Of a DNA stretch of 10,768 nucleotides, positions 1-9,046 are shown piece after piece (position 1 is the first letter of the stretch; every line of letters starts with the position of its first letter). Source of the stretch: Pseudomonadota bacterium (GTDB lineage Bacteria > Pseudomonadota > Gammaproteobacteria > Steroidobacterales > Steroidobacteraceae); assembly GCA_021817875.1 (NCBI GenBank), contig JAKAFQ010000101.1, positions 1-10,768 of the forward strand, given 5' to 3'. Below the pieces are notes generated by a model. The model ran no database searches. It worked only from the letters and a program-made list of their open reading frames with translations, and was not told the origin of the DNA. Made by a program: the position numbers and the translations under genes.

Positions 1-168
1 GTAGACCTTGATCGCGACATCGCGGCCGTAATACGCATCGTGCGACAGATACACCACGCCGGTGCTGCCGCGGCCGACCTCCTTGATCACCTCGTACTTG
101 CCGATCCGCGCCGGGGCGCCGCGCGCGTCGGACGGCGGGCGCGGGGCAGATGCTGAGGCCTGGGGCAT
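1..168 (-). CDS. Serine/threonine protein kinase, N-terminal fragment (cut by window edge)
   Basis: This is the first 56 codons of a Hanks-type Ser/Thr kinase; the rest lies left of the window. After a short Ala/Pro-rich leader of about 20 residues, the protein reads [20 protein letters not shown]. That is the start of a kinase N-lobe, with the glycine-rich ATP loop G-R-G-S-T-G at residues 32-37. The VAIK motif follows at residues 51-54, with K54 as the expected ATP-anchoring lysine of strand beta-3. The ATG is chosen because an in-frame TAG lies 70 bases upstream (238-240) with no better start between; the ribosome site is weak. No membrane segment occurs before the kinase domain, so this part is cytoplasmic. 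C-terminal sensor or repeat domains, common in these kinases, cannot be seen, so substrate and signal are unknown. It follows thiL in the same direction but after a 176-base gap, so it may have its own promoter. Confidence 0.85.
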   Translation of the reverse strand, partial: MPQASASAPRPPSDARGAPARIGKYEVIKEVGRGSTGVVYLSHDAYYGRDVAIKVY

Positions 169-344
169 GTCTCGCGAACGGTTGTGGGCTGTGCCGTAGG
201 ATAGGCCGTGCGCGATCGGCGCCGCTGTGATGCGCCCCTAGGATTCAGGGAGCCCGTGGGCTGCCCCGCGGACTCACGCCACGGCGGACCCGCGCGCCTC
301 ACCCCCCGGCGAGGGTCCGCGGAGCGGCTCGACGGTCCGGGCCC
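169..344. other. Intergenic region between thiL and the kinase gene
   Basis: No convincing gene is present. Reading in the direction of thiL, an 8-bp perfect GC-rich inverted repeat (GCGGACCC at 284-291 with GGGTCCGC at 313-320, 21-base loop) lies 24 bases beyond the thiL stop codon. It has no T-run, so it is at best a weak or Rho-assisted terminator. A competing pairing of 266-272 with 316-322 shares the same right arm. A TATCCT hexamer on the minus strand (198-203) could be a -10 element for the kinase gene, but no matching -35 is visible. Confidence 0.4.
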
Positions 345-1313
345 TCAGCGCGGTCCGGAGAAATGATCGTAGCCGGAAGGCTCGAACGGCATCACCGCGC
401 CGTTGCGCACGACATCGATTCCGGGCGCTTCGCGCAGGGTGCCGATGCGGCTGTAGCCCCAGCGCTGCGGCGGCAATTGCGCCAGCAGCCGCGGCAGGTT
501 CCCCGGTGTCACGCTGAAGCACAGCTCGTAATCGTCCCCGCCGGTCAAAGCGAACTCGTGCGCCCGCTCGGGGCCCGCCGCGCGCCCCAGCGCCTCGGAG
601 AGCGGCAGGTCGGCATAGGCGAGGTCCGCGCCGCAGCCGCTCGCGGCGGCCAGCTTGCCGGCATCCCCGAGCAGACCGTCGGAGACGTCGATGCAGGCGC
701 TCGCATACTCCCGCAGGCTGTCCCCGAGCGCCAGCCGCGGGGTGGGGTACAGGAAGCGCTCGCGCAGGTATTCCGCCTCCGCGGGCGCCACCAGCCGTCC
801 CTGCTCGATCGCGAGACCCGCTGCGGCGTCGCCCGGCGTTCCCGAAACGAACAGCGCATCGCCGGGCCGGCCGCCCGAGCGCAGCAGCGCCGCTCCCGGC
901 ACGTGGCCGAGCACCTGCACCGTCACGCAGAGCGGTCCGTGCGTCGTATCCCCCCCGACCAGTGCGACGCCGTGCAGGCGTGCCAGCTCGGCGAAGCCCG
1001 AGGCGAACTCGGCCAGCCACACCTCGTCGGCCTGCGGCAGGGTCAGGGCCAGCAAGGCCCAGGCGGGCCGCGCACCCATGGCGGCCAGGTCGCTCAGATT
1101 GACGGCGAGCGCCCGATGCCCGACGGAGGCCGCCGGGCAGCCGTGGGGGAAATGCACCCCCTCGACCAGGGTGTCCAGGGCGGCCACCAGGTGCTGACCC
1201 GGCGGACAGTCGAGCACGGCAGCGTCATCGCCCACACCGACGCGCACATCGGCGCGCGGCGCGCCGCAGCGGTGGAAGTACCGCTCGATCAGCTGGAATT
1301 CCGACAGCGCCAT
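345..1313 (-). CDS. thiL: Thiamine-monophosphate kinase ThiL
   Basis: ThiL phosphorylates thiamine monophosphate with ATP to give thiamine diphosphate, the last step of cofactor synthesis, in the cytosol. The 322-residue protein has the usual family length (about 320-330). Visible hallmarks are the N-terminal GVGDDAAV acidic Mg-ATP motif (residues 26-33), DTLVEGVHF (47-55), NLSDLAAMGA (72-81), GGDTTHG (120-126), DVSDGLLGD (209-217), GGDDYEL (258-264) and the C-terminal YDHF (315-318). These are the metal and nucleotide sites of the PurM/ThiL/SelD fold. The ATG start has a Shine-Dalgarno-like GAGG seven bases upstream that overlaps the nusB stop codon. Only 9 bases separate the two genes, so it is the last gene of the rib-nusB operon. 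In E. coli and Pseudomonas pgpA follows thiL; here it does not. Confidence 0.97.
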   Translation of the reverse strand: MALSEFQLIERYFHRCGAPRADVRVGVGDDAAVLDCPPGQHLVAALDTLVEGVHFPHGCPAASVGHRALAVNLSDLAAMGARPAWALLALTLPQADEVWLAEFASGFAELARLHGVALVGGDTTHGPLCVTVQVLGHVPGAALLRSGGRPGDALFVSGTPGDAAAGLAIEQGRLVAPAEAEYLRERFLYPTPRLALGDSLREYASACIDVSDGLLGDAGKLAAASGCGADLAYADLPLSEALGRAAGPERAHEFALTGGDDYELCFSVTPGNLPRLLAQLPPQRWGYSRIGTLREAPGIDVVRNGAVMPFEPSGYDHFSGPR

Positions 1314-1320
1314 GCGGCCG

Positions 1321-1324
1321 CCTC
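1321..1324 (-). promoter_or_regulatory. Ribosome binding site of thiL
   Basis: GAGG on the minus strand, seven bases before the thiL ATG and overlapping the nusB TGA stop. It supports that ATG and suggests thiL is translated by ribosomes ending on nusB. Confidence 0.5.
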
Positions 1325-1766
1325 AATGCTCGGCGGGACGCAGCGCGCGCGCAGCGCGATCGAGCACCGCATTGACGTACTTGTGGCCGTCGGTCGCCCC
1401 GAAACGCTTGGCGAGCGCCACCGCCTCGTTGATGGCGACGCGGAACGGCACATCGAGCCGATGGCGCAGCTCGTACAGACCAATCAGCAGGATGGCGTGC
1501 TCGACCGGATCGAGTTGCGCCGGCGGCCGATCGATCCACGTGCCGAGCTGCTCGTCGAGCGCCGCACGCGAGCCCGAGACCGCTTCGACCAGTTCGCGAA
1601 AGTACTCGCGATCGGCCCGCGGCATGTCCTCGGCGCCGGAGAACTCCTGCACCAGGTCCTGCCAGGGACACTCGTTGATCTGCCAGCGGTAAAGCGCCTG
1701 CAGCGCGAGCTTGCGCGCCACGGAGCGCTGCCGGGAGAACTCGCGGGCGGAAAGCGGCGCGGCCAT
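1323..1766 (-). CDS. nusB: Transcription antitermination factor NusB
   Basis: NusB binds NusE (ribosomal protein S10) and boxA RNA to form the antitermination complex that keeps polymerase on rRNA operons. The 147-residue all-helical protein is close to the E. coli length (139). It carries the typical early motif RKLALQALYRWQ (about 18-30), then PVEHAILLIGLYEL in the middle and VAINEAVALAKRFGATDGHKYVNAVLD near the end, where NEAVALAK and the Lys-Tyr-Val-Asn stretch are family hallmarks. I chose the ATG that shares one base with the ribH stop (TGATG). The frame stays open further upstream, but that stretch is Arg/Gly-rich read-through of ribH and lacks NusB similarity. An MAAPLSAREFSRQRS leader of about 15 residues precedes the conserved part. 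Its position between ribH and thiL is the standard proteobacterial order. Confidence 0.96.
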   Translation of the reverse strand: MAAPLSAREFSRQRSVARKLALQALYRWQINECPWQDLVQEFSGAEDMPRADREYFRELVEAVSGSRAALDEQLGTWIDRPPAQLDPVEHAILLIGLYELRHRLDVPFRVAINEAVALAKRFGATDGHKYVNAVLDRAARALRPAEH

Positions 1767-2238
1767 CACGATCCCAGGCGCGCCAGCAGCGCGGCCATCT
1801 CGAGCGCCGCCAGCATCGCCTCGCCGCCCTTGTTGCCGCTGCTCACCGCGGCGCGTTCGATCGCCTGGTCCACCGAGTCGACGGTGAGCACTCCGAAAAT
1901 GACCGGCACACCGGTATCGAGGCCGGCCTGCTGCAGCCCACGGGCGCACTCGCTCGAGATGTACTCGAAGTGCGGCGTACCGCCCCGGATCACGCAGCCG
2001 AGGGCCACCACGGCATCGTATCGGCCGCCGGCGGCGAGCTTGCGCACCGCCACCGGCAACTCGAACGCCCCGGGAACGCGCGCGATGAGCAGATCCTCGG
2101 CCGCTCCGCCGCGCTCGAGCCAGGCGCCGGTCGCGCCCTTGAGCAGGCTCGAGACGATGAAATCATTGAAGCGGGCCGCGACGATCGCGACCTTGCGGCC
2201 GCGCGCATCGACCGGTCCTTCGATCATCCGTGGCGCGC

Positions 2239-2242
<4 letters not shown>
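1766..2242 (-). CDS. ribH: 6,7-dimethyl-8-ribityllumazine synthase RibH
   Basis: RibH condenses 5-amino-6-ribitylaminouracil (from the RibA/RibD branch) with 3,4-dihydroxy-2-butanone 4-phosphate (from RibB) to form lumazine, the substrate of RibE. At 158 residues it is the usual length. Motifs seen are the ARFND segment near residue 23 (substrate-contacting aromatic), VPGAFELP (56-63), the ALGCVIRGGTPHFEYI segment (80-95) with the catalytic-region histidine, PVIFGVLT (112-119) and NKGGEA (about 137-142). The likely start is TTG, overlapping the ribBA stop (TTGA) and preceded by a strong GGGAGAG. An ATG five codons later (2225-2227) is the alternative but has no ribosome site at a workable distance. 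Product identity does not depend on the choice. Confidence 0.97.
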
Positions 2243-3422
<1,180 letters not shown>

Positions 3423-3426
<4 letters not shown>

Positions 3427-4040
3427 GAGTATAGCGGGGCCGCGGCGCGCGCCGCGGACAGCAGCCGCTCGGCATAGCGGGCGATCTGATCGACCTCGAT
3501 GTTGACACGCGTGCCGGGCGCCAGGGTCCCGAGCGTCGTCACCTGCTGCGTGTGCGGGATGAGGTTGACACTGAACAGACTGTCGCGCACCTCGTTGATG
3601 GTCAGGCTCACGCCATCGATCGCCACCGATCCCTTGCGCGCGATATAACGCGCCAGCTCGGAGGGGACCGCCACATCGACCCGGGTCGAGCGCGCGTCCT
3701 CGCTCAGGGCCATCACCTGACCCACACCGTCGATGTGGCCGGACACCAGGTGTCCGCCGAGCGGATCACCGGCCCGAAGCGCAGGCTCGAGGTTGACGCG
3801 CGAGCCCGGCGCGAGCTGCCCGAGCGTGGTGAGCGAGAGCGTCTCGCGGGACAGATCGGCCACGAAGCCGCGGCCCTCGAACTGCACGACGGTCAGACAG
3901 CACCCCTGCACGCACACGCTGTCACCGACGCGCAGGGCGGCCGGATCCAGCCGCTCGAACGCGAAAACCATGCGCACATCGCCGCTGCGCGCTTCGCGGG
4001 CGGCGAGCCGCCCGACGTCCTGAATGATACCTGTGAACAC
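3423..4040 (-). CDS. ribE: Riboflavin synthase, alpha subunit type
   Basis: This enzyme (called RibC in E. coli nomenclature, RibE in many others) dismutates two 6,7-dimethyl-8-ribityllumazine molecules into riboflavin and the pyrimidine that RibH reuses. The 205-residue protein has two tandem lumazine-binding beta-barrels. The first includes GDSVCVQGCCLTV (39-51, with the Cys47-Cys48 pair) and GGHLVSGHIDGVG (95-107); the second includes KGSVAIDGVSLTINEV (136-151). I start it at a GTG so that the protein begins with the family's nearly invariant (M)FTGII. An upstream in-frame GTG at 4068-4070 overlaps the ribD stop, but it would add ten residues the family lacks. The chosen GTG has GAGGG seven bases upstream. 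It lies 26 bases after ribD and overlaps ribBA by four bases. Confidence 0.96.
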
Positions 4041-4047
4041 CCGCTCG

Positions 4048-4052
4048 CCCTC
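4048..4052 (-). promoter_or_regulatory. Ribosome binding site that favours the GTG start of ribE
   Basis: GAGGG on the minus strand, seven bases before the GTG that begins (M)FTGII. It lies downstream of the alternative GTG and so supports the shorter protein. Confidence 0.5.
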
Positions 4053-4066
4053 ATCCCCGGTTGGAA

Positions 4067-5206
4067 TCACACATCCGGCCGCAGCCGCAGCCGCAGGTCC
4101 GCACCGATCCGGCTGACGTCCATGATGGCAAACCCGGGCGCCTGACGCAGCTCATGCAGCGCCTCGAGGTGAACGAGGGGGCGCGCCTGCGGCCCCAGCA
4201 GCTTCGGCGCGACGTACAGCAGCAGCTCGTCCACGAGGGAGTGCTGCAGCCACGCGCCGGCGAGGGTCGGTCCCGCCTCGACCCACACCTCATTGACTTC
4301 GCTGCGTCCGAGCCGATCGAGCACGTCCGGGAGTCGCGGCCTGCCGCACCCATCCGCCGGCACGGTCTCGACGGCCGCGCGCGCCATGAGTTGCCTGCGC
4401 CTGAGGTCAAACCCGGCGTCCCGGTCCGACGGATTTTCCGCGGCCAGAATCAGCACCTCGCCGGCGACCGAGAATATCCGCGCATCCGGCGGGGTTCGCA
4501 GCCGCGGATCGAGCACGACGCGCAGCGGCTTCGGCCGCGGCCCCGAAGGCGGCTCGGGCAGCCGCACGTCGAGCCGGGGGTCATCCGCGAGAAGGGTCCC
4601 GATCCCGGTCAGGATGGCCGAGCTGCGCGCCCTCCAGTGCTGCACGTCCCGACGGGCCGCCTCCCCGGTGATCCATTGGCTGGCGCCGCTCGCCAGAGCC
4701 GTGCGCCCATCGAGACTCATGGCGAGCTTGACGCGCAGCCAGGGCCTGCCGGTGCGCATCCGCTTGAGAAATCCCACATTGAGCTCGGCCGCCTCCTGCG
4801 CGAGCAGACCCGAGGCGACCTGCACTCCGGCCTGGCGCAGGATCTCGGCGCCCCGTCCGTTCACCCGCGGGTTCGGATCCTCGACGGCGAATACGACCCG
4901 CGCGATACCCGCGGCCCTCAGCGCATCGACGCAGGGCGGGGTCCGGCCATGATGGCTGCACGGTTCCAGGGTCACGTATGCGGTGGCGCCGGCCGCCAGC
5001 GCTCCGGCCGCCCGCAGCGCGTGAATTTCCGCATGCGGCTCCCCGGCCCGCTCGTGCCAGCCCTCCCCGACGATGCGCTCGGCACGCCCGATCACGCAGC
5101 CCACCCTGGGATTGGGATGGGTGGTCTCGATGCCGCGTTCGGCCAGGCTCAACGCCCGCTGCATCGCGATCCGGTCGAATGCGCTGAACGGCTCGGCCGC
5201 GGTCAT
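4067..5206 (-). CDS. ribD: Bifunctional pyrimidine deaminase/reductase RibD
   Basis: RibD catalyses the second and third committed steps of riboflavin synthesis: deamination of the diaminopyrimidinone, then NADPH-dependent reduction of the ribose side chain. The 379-residue protein has both domains. The N-terminal deaminase (about 10-150) has the zinc site HAE (58-60) and [11 protein letters not shown] (82-92), giving H58, C83 and C92 as ligands and E60 as proton shuttle, plus the conserved [11 protein letters not shown] (29-39). The C-terminal reductase (about 155-379) shows [13 protein letters not shown] (158-170), [15 protein letters not shown] (201-215) and [12 protein letters not shown] (309-320). 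The ATG overlaps the nrdR stop by four bases (ATGA), with AGGAG about 11 bases upstream inside nrdR. No part is missing. Confidence 0.97.
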   Translation of the reverse strand: MTAAEPFSAFDRIAMQRALSLAERGIETTHPNPRVGCVIGRAERIVGEGWHERAGEPHAEIHALRAAGALAAGATAYVTLEPCSHHGRTPPCVDALRAAGIARVVFAVEDPNPRVNGRGAEILRQAGVQVASGLLAQEAAELNVGFLKRMRTGRPWLRVKLAMSLDGRTALASGASQWITGEAARRDVQHWRARSSAILTGIGTLLADDPRLDVRLPEPPSGPRPKPLRVVLDPRLRTPPDARIFSVAGEVLILAAENPSDRDAGFDLRRRQLMARAAVETVPADGCGRPRLPDVLDRLGRSEVNEVWVEAGPTLAGAWLQHSLVDELLLYVAPKLLGPQARPLVHLEALHELRQAPGFAIMDVSRIGADLRLRLRPDV

Positions 5207-5769
5207 TGGCCGCCGCTCTCCTCGCCCTCGCCCGGCGTGCCGGCCGGCAACAGCGGCAGCTGGGCGCGATCGCTCGCCGATGCGGCCCCGGGCCGGTGCG
5301 CGCGCGGCCGCCCCTCGCGGCGGTTGCGCAGCTTGAGGATCTCGTCGTGGAATGCCTCGACATCCTCGAAATGCCGGTAGACCGAAGCGAAGCGGACATA
5401 GGCGACCTCATCGAGCTGACGCAGCTCCTCCATGACGAGCTCGCCGATCGCCCCCGAGGAGATCTCCCGCTCCCCGAGGGTACGCACCCGGTGAGCGATC
5501 CGGCTCACCGCCTCGTCGAGTGCTTCGCGCGCGACGGGACGCTTCTCGAGCGCCCGCTCCATGCCGGTGCGCAGCTTCGTCTCGTCGAACCGCTCGCGGC
5601 GCCGATCGTCCTTGACGACCATGGGCATCAGCAGCTCCGCGGTCTCGAAGGTCGTAAAACGCTCGCCGCACGCCAGGCACTCCCGGCGGCGGCGGATCTG
5701 ACGGCCCGCGCCGGCCAGCCGGGAATCGGTGACCTTCGTTTCGACATGACCGCAGAACGGACAGTACAT
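5203..5769 (-). CDS. nrdR: Transcriptional repressor NrdR
   Basis: NrdR senses ATP/dATP and represses ribonucleotide reductase genes through NrdR boxes. The N-terminal zinc ribbon is clear, with cysteine pairs C3/C6 (MYCPFC) and C31/C34 ([12 protein letters not shown]). An ATP-cone follows at about residues 48-138, beginning with [20 protein letters not shown] and ending around [15 protein letters not shown]. At 188 residues it is longer than E. coli NrdR (149). The last 38 or so residues are an Arg/Ala/Pro/Gly/Glu-rich tail that looks unstructured. The second residue is Tyr, where His is usual. The gene lies 26 bases downstream of glyA and overlaps ribD by four bases, so it is probably co-transcribed with both. 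I saw no NrdR box in the window, so nothing here suggests local regulation by it. Confidence 0.96.
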   Translation of the reverse strand: MYCPFCGHVETKVTDSRLAGAGRQIRRRRECLACGERFTTFETAELLMPMVVKDDRRRERFDETKLRTGMERALEKRPVAREALDEAVSRIAHRVRTLGEREISSGAIGELVMEELRQLDEVAYVRFASVYRHFEDVEAFHDEILKLRNRREGRPRAHRPGAASASDRAQLPLLPAGTPGEGEESGGQ

Positions 5770-5795
5770 GCTGTGAGCCCGCGGCCCCGCCCGGT

Positions 5796-7055
5796 CTACG
5801 AAGCCGAGTACACCGGGAAGCGCCGACAGAGCCCGAGCACCTCCGAGCGCACCCGCTCGATCTGCTGCGGCGAACCGCCGGCATCGAGCAGATCGGCGAT
5901 GAGATCGGCCACCCGTTCGACCTCGGGCTCCCGGAAACCGCGGGTGGTGGCCGCCGGCGTGCCGATCCGCAGGCCGCTGGTGATCGCGGGCGGGCGGGGA
6001 TCGTTGGGCACCGCGTTCTTGTTCACGGTGATATTGGCCCGGCCGAGCGCCGCGTCGGCCTCCTTGCCGGTGATGTCCCGGCCGATCAGGCTCAACAGAA
6101 ACAGGTGATTGTCGGTGCCGCCCGAGACGATCTGATAGCCGCGGCTGGCCAGCCGGGCGGCCATGGCGCGGGCGTTGGCGAGCACCTGGCGCTGGTAGTC
6201 GGCGAACTGCGGCTGCAGCGCCTCGAGCAGGGCGACGGCCTTGGCCGCGATCACGTGCATCAGCGGCCCGCCCTGGGTGCCGGGAAACACCAGCGAGTTG
6301 AGCTTGCGGTGGATTTCCGGGTTGTCGCGCGCCAGGATCATTCCACCACGCGGCCCTCGCAGCGTCTTGTGGGTCGTGGTGGTGACGACGTCGGCATGCG
6401 GCACCGGGTTCGGATACACGCCGGTCGCGACCAGGCCGGCGACGTGTGCCATGTCGACCACCAGGTAGGCCCCGACGCCCTGGGCGATCTCGGCAAATCG
6501 CGCCCAGTCGACGACCCGCGAGTAGGCGGAAAAGCCCGCAATGATCATCTTCGGCCGGTGTTCGCGCGCCAGCCGCTCGACCTGCTCGTAGTCGATTTCG
6601 CCGCTGTCCGGGCGAATGCCGTACTGCGCGGCCTGGAAGAACTTGCCGGAGAAGTTGACCCTCGCGCCGTGAGTGAGGTGTCCGCCGTGATCGAGGCTCA
6701 TCCCGAGAATGGGATCGCCCGGCTGCACCAGGGCGAAATACGCCGCCGCATTGGCCTGCGAGCCCGAGTGCGGCTGCACATTGGCATAAGCGGCCCCGAA
6801 GAGCTTCTTGGCCCGATCGATGGCGAGCTGCTCGGCGATGTCGACGTACTCGCAGCCGCCGTAATAGCGCTTGCCCGGGTATCCCTCGGCGTATTTGTTG
6901 GTGAGCACCGAACCCTGCGCCTCGAGCACGCGCGGGCTGGCGTAGTTCTCCGAGGCGATGAGCTCGATGTGATCTTCCTGGCGGCGGCGCTCGCCCTCGA
7001 TCGCCCGGGCCAACTCCGGGTCGAAGCTTTGGATGTCCTGGGTTCTCGACAGCAT
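5796..7055 (-). CDS. glyA: Serine hydroxymethyltransferase GlyA
   Basis: GlyA is a pyridoxal-phosphate enzyme that converts serine and tetrahydrofolate to glycine and methylene-tetrahydrofolate, the main one-carbon source for purines, thymidylate and methionine. The 419-residue length matches the family (E. coli 417). Signature segments are [11 protein letters not shown] (30-40), [16 protein letters not shown] (52-67), HSGSQAN (96-102), [11 protein letters not shown] (200-210) and the cofactor site [14 protein letters not shown] (225-238). K230 is the expected Schiff-base lysine. The ATG has an ideal GGAGG six bases upstream. It is the first gene of the leftward operon and diverges from ettA across a 316-base region that should hold its promoter. 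Confidence 0.98.
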   Translation of the reverse strand: MLSRTQDIQSFDPELARAIEGERRRQEDHIELIASENYASPRVLEAQGSVLTNKYAEGYPGKRYYGGCEYVDIAEQLAIDRAKKLFGAAYANVQPHSGSQANAAAYFALVQPGDPILGMSLDHGGHLTHGARVNFSGKFFQAAQYGIRPDSGEIDYEQVERLAREHRPKMIIAGFSAYSRVVDWARFAEIAQGVGAYLVVDMAHVAGLVATGVYPNPVPHADVVTTTTHKTLRGPRGGMILARDNPEIHRKLNSLVFPGTQGGPLMHVIAAKAVALLEALQPQFADYQRQVLANARAMAARLASRGYQIVSGGTDNHLFLLSLIGRDITGKEADAALGRANITVNKNAVPNDPRPPAITSGLRIGTPAATTRGFREPEVERVADLIADLLDAGGSPQQIERVRSEVLGLCRRFPVYSAS

Positions 7056-7061
7056 GCGGGG

Positions 7062-7066
7062 CCTCC
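7062..7066 (-). promoter_or_regulatory. Strong ribosome binding site of glyA
   Basis: GGAGG on the minus strand, six bases before the glyA ATG. It sits within the 8-bp palindrome CTCCGGAG (7063-7070, self-complementary) apart from its last base. Confidence 0.7.
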
Positions 7067-7292
7067 GGAGGGCGATTGAGGGGGCGCGGATCGTACCGGC
7101 TGCCCCAGGGAGCGAATTGTACCGAAGCGTCCGCCGGTGGGCGGATTCTCGACCGCCGGGGAAAGCGCGCGCGGGCCCCGGACGCGCACCCCGGCCGGGC
7201 GGGCGGCTGGCCCTATCGACGTCGAGTCGACGATAATGGTCGGGTTTCGCCCAGCCCGATCCCGGGGATCCGCCCCGTCATCCGGTCAGGAA

Positions 7293-7342
7293 GCGGCGGA
7301 ATGCTTGTTCTCGACCCGCTGCAGGATATGCAGTTTCGCCGC
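7293..7342 (+). promoter_or_regulatory. Candidate nested hairpin in the ettA leader
   Basis: The outer arms GCGGCGGAA (7293-7301) and TTTCGCCGC (7334-7342) pair over nine positions as RNA, with one G-U. An inner stem CTGCA (7319-7323) and TGCAG (7329-7333), with loop GGATA, stacks directly on the outer right arm. The element ends 29 bases before the ettA ATG. Function is unknown; GC-rich sequence makes stems common by chance, so this is only a candidate. Confidence 0.25.
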
Positions 7343-7371
7343 GCGGGACGCGGCCTCATTGAACCGACGGT

Positions 7372-9045
<1,674 letters not shown>

Positions 9046-9046
9046 G

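Larger units (their letters stand above)
7056..7371. promoter_or_regulatory. Divergent intergenic region between glyA and ettA
   Basis: This 316-base stretch contains no convincing gene and must carry the promoters for both transcription units. On the glyA side, reading the minus strand, a TACAAT hexamer at 7116-7121 is a plausible -10 giving a leader of about 55 bases, but no good -35 is visible. It lies in a 13-bp direct repeat: CGGTACAATTCGC at 7112-7124 and CGGTACGATCCGC at 7086-7098, with a 26-base period. The middle (about 7140-7210) is very GC-rich. An imperfect 22-base palindrome follows at 7214-7235, overlapping a GATAAT at 7232-7237. Just before ettA is a nested inverted repeat (7293-7342). 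Promoter assignments here are inference. Confidence 0.55.

Noticed and set aside
247..266. Small hairpin around AGCCCGTGGGCT as a terminator
   Set aside because: The usable stem is short with a mismatch and no T-run follows on either strand; chance pairing is likely at this GC content.
1767..1949. Upstream extension of nusB
   Set aside because: The added 61 residues overlap ribH in another frame, are Arg/Gly-rich and resemble nothing in NusB. The ATG at 1764-1766 fits the family length.
4041..4070. Upstream GTG start for ribE overlapping the ribD stop
   Set aside because: It would add ten residues before the conserved (M)FTGII N-terminus, and a good ribosome site sits before the later GTG.
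7076..7300. Longer plus-strand frame running from near glyA into the ettA leader
   Set aside because: It has no ribosome site or similarity and spans the glyA promoter region. Only its last 31 codons, from 7301, have a plausible start signal and are kept as a finding.
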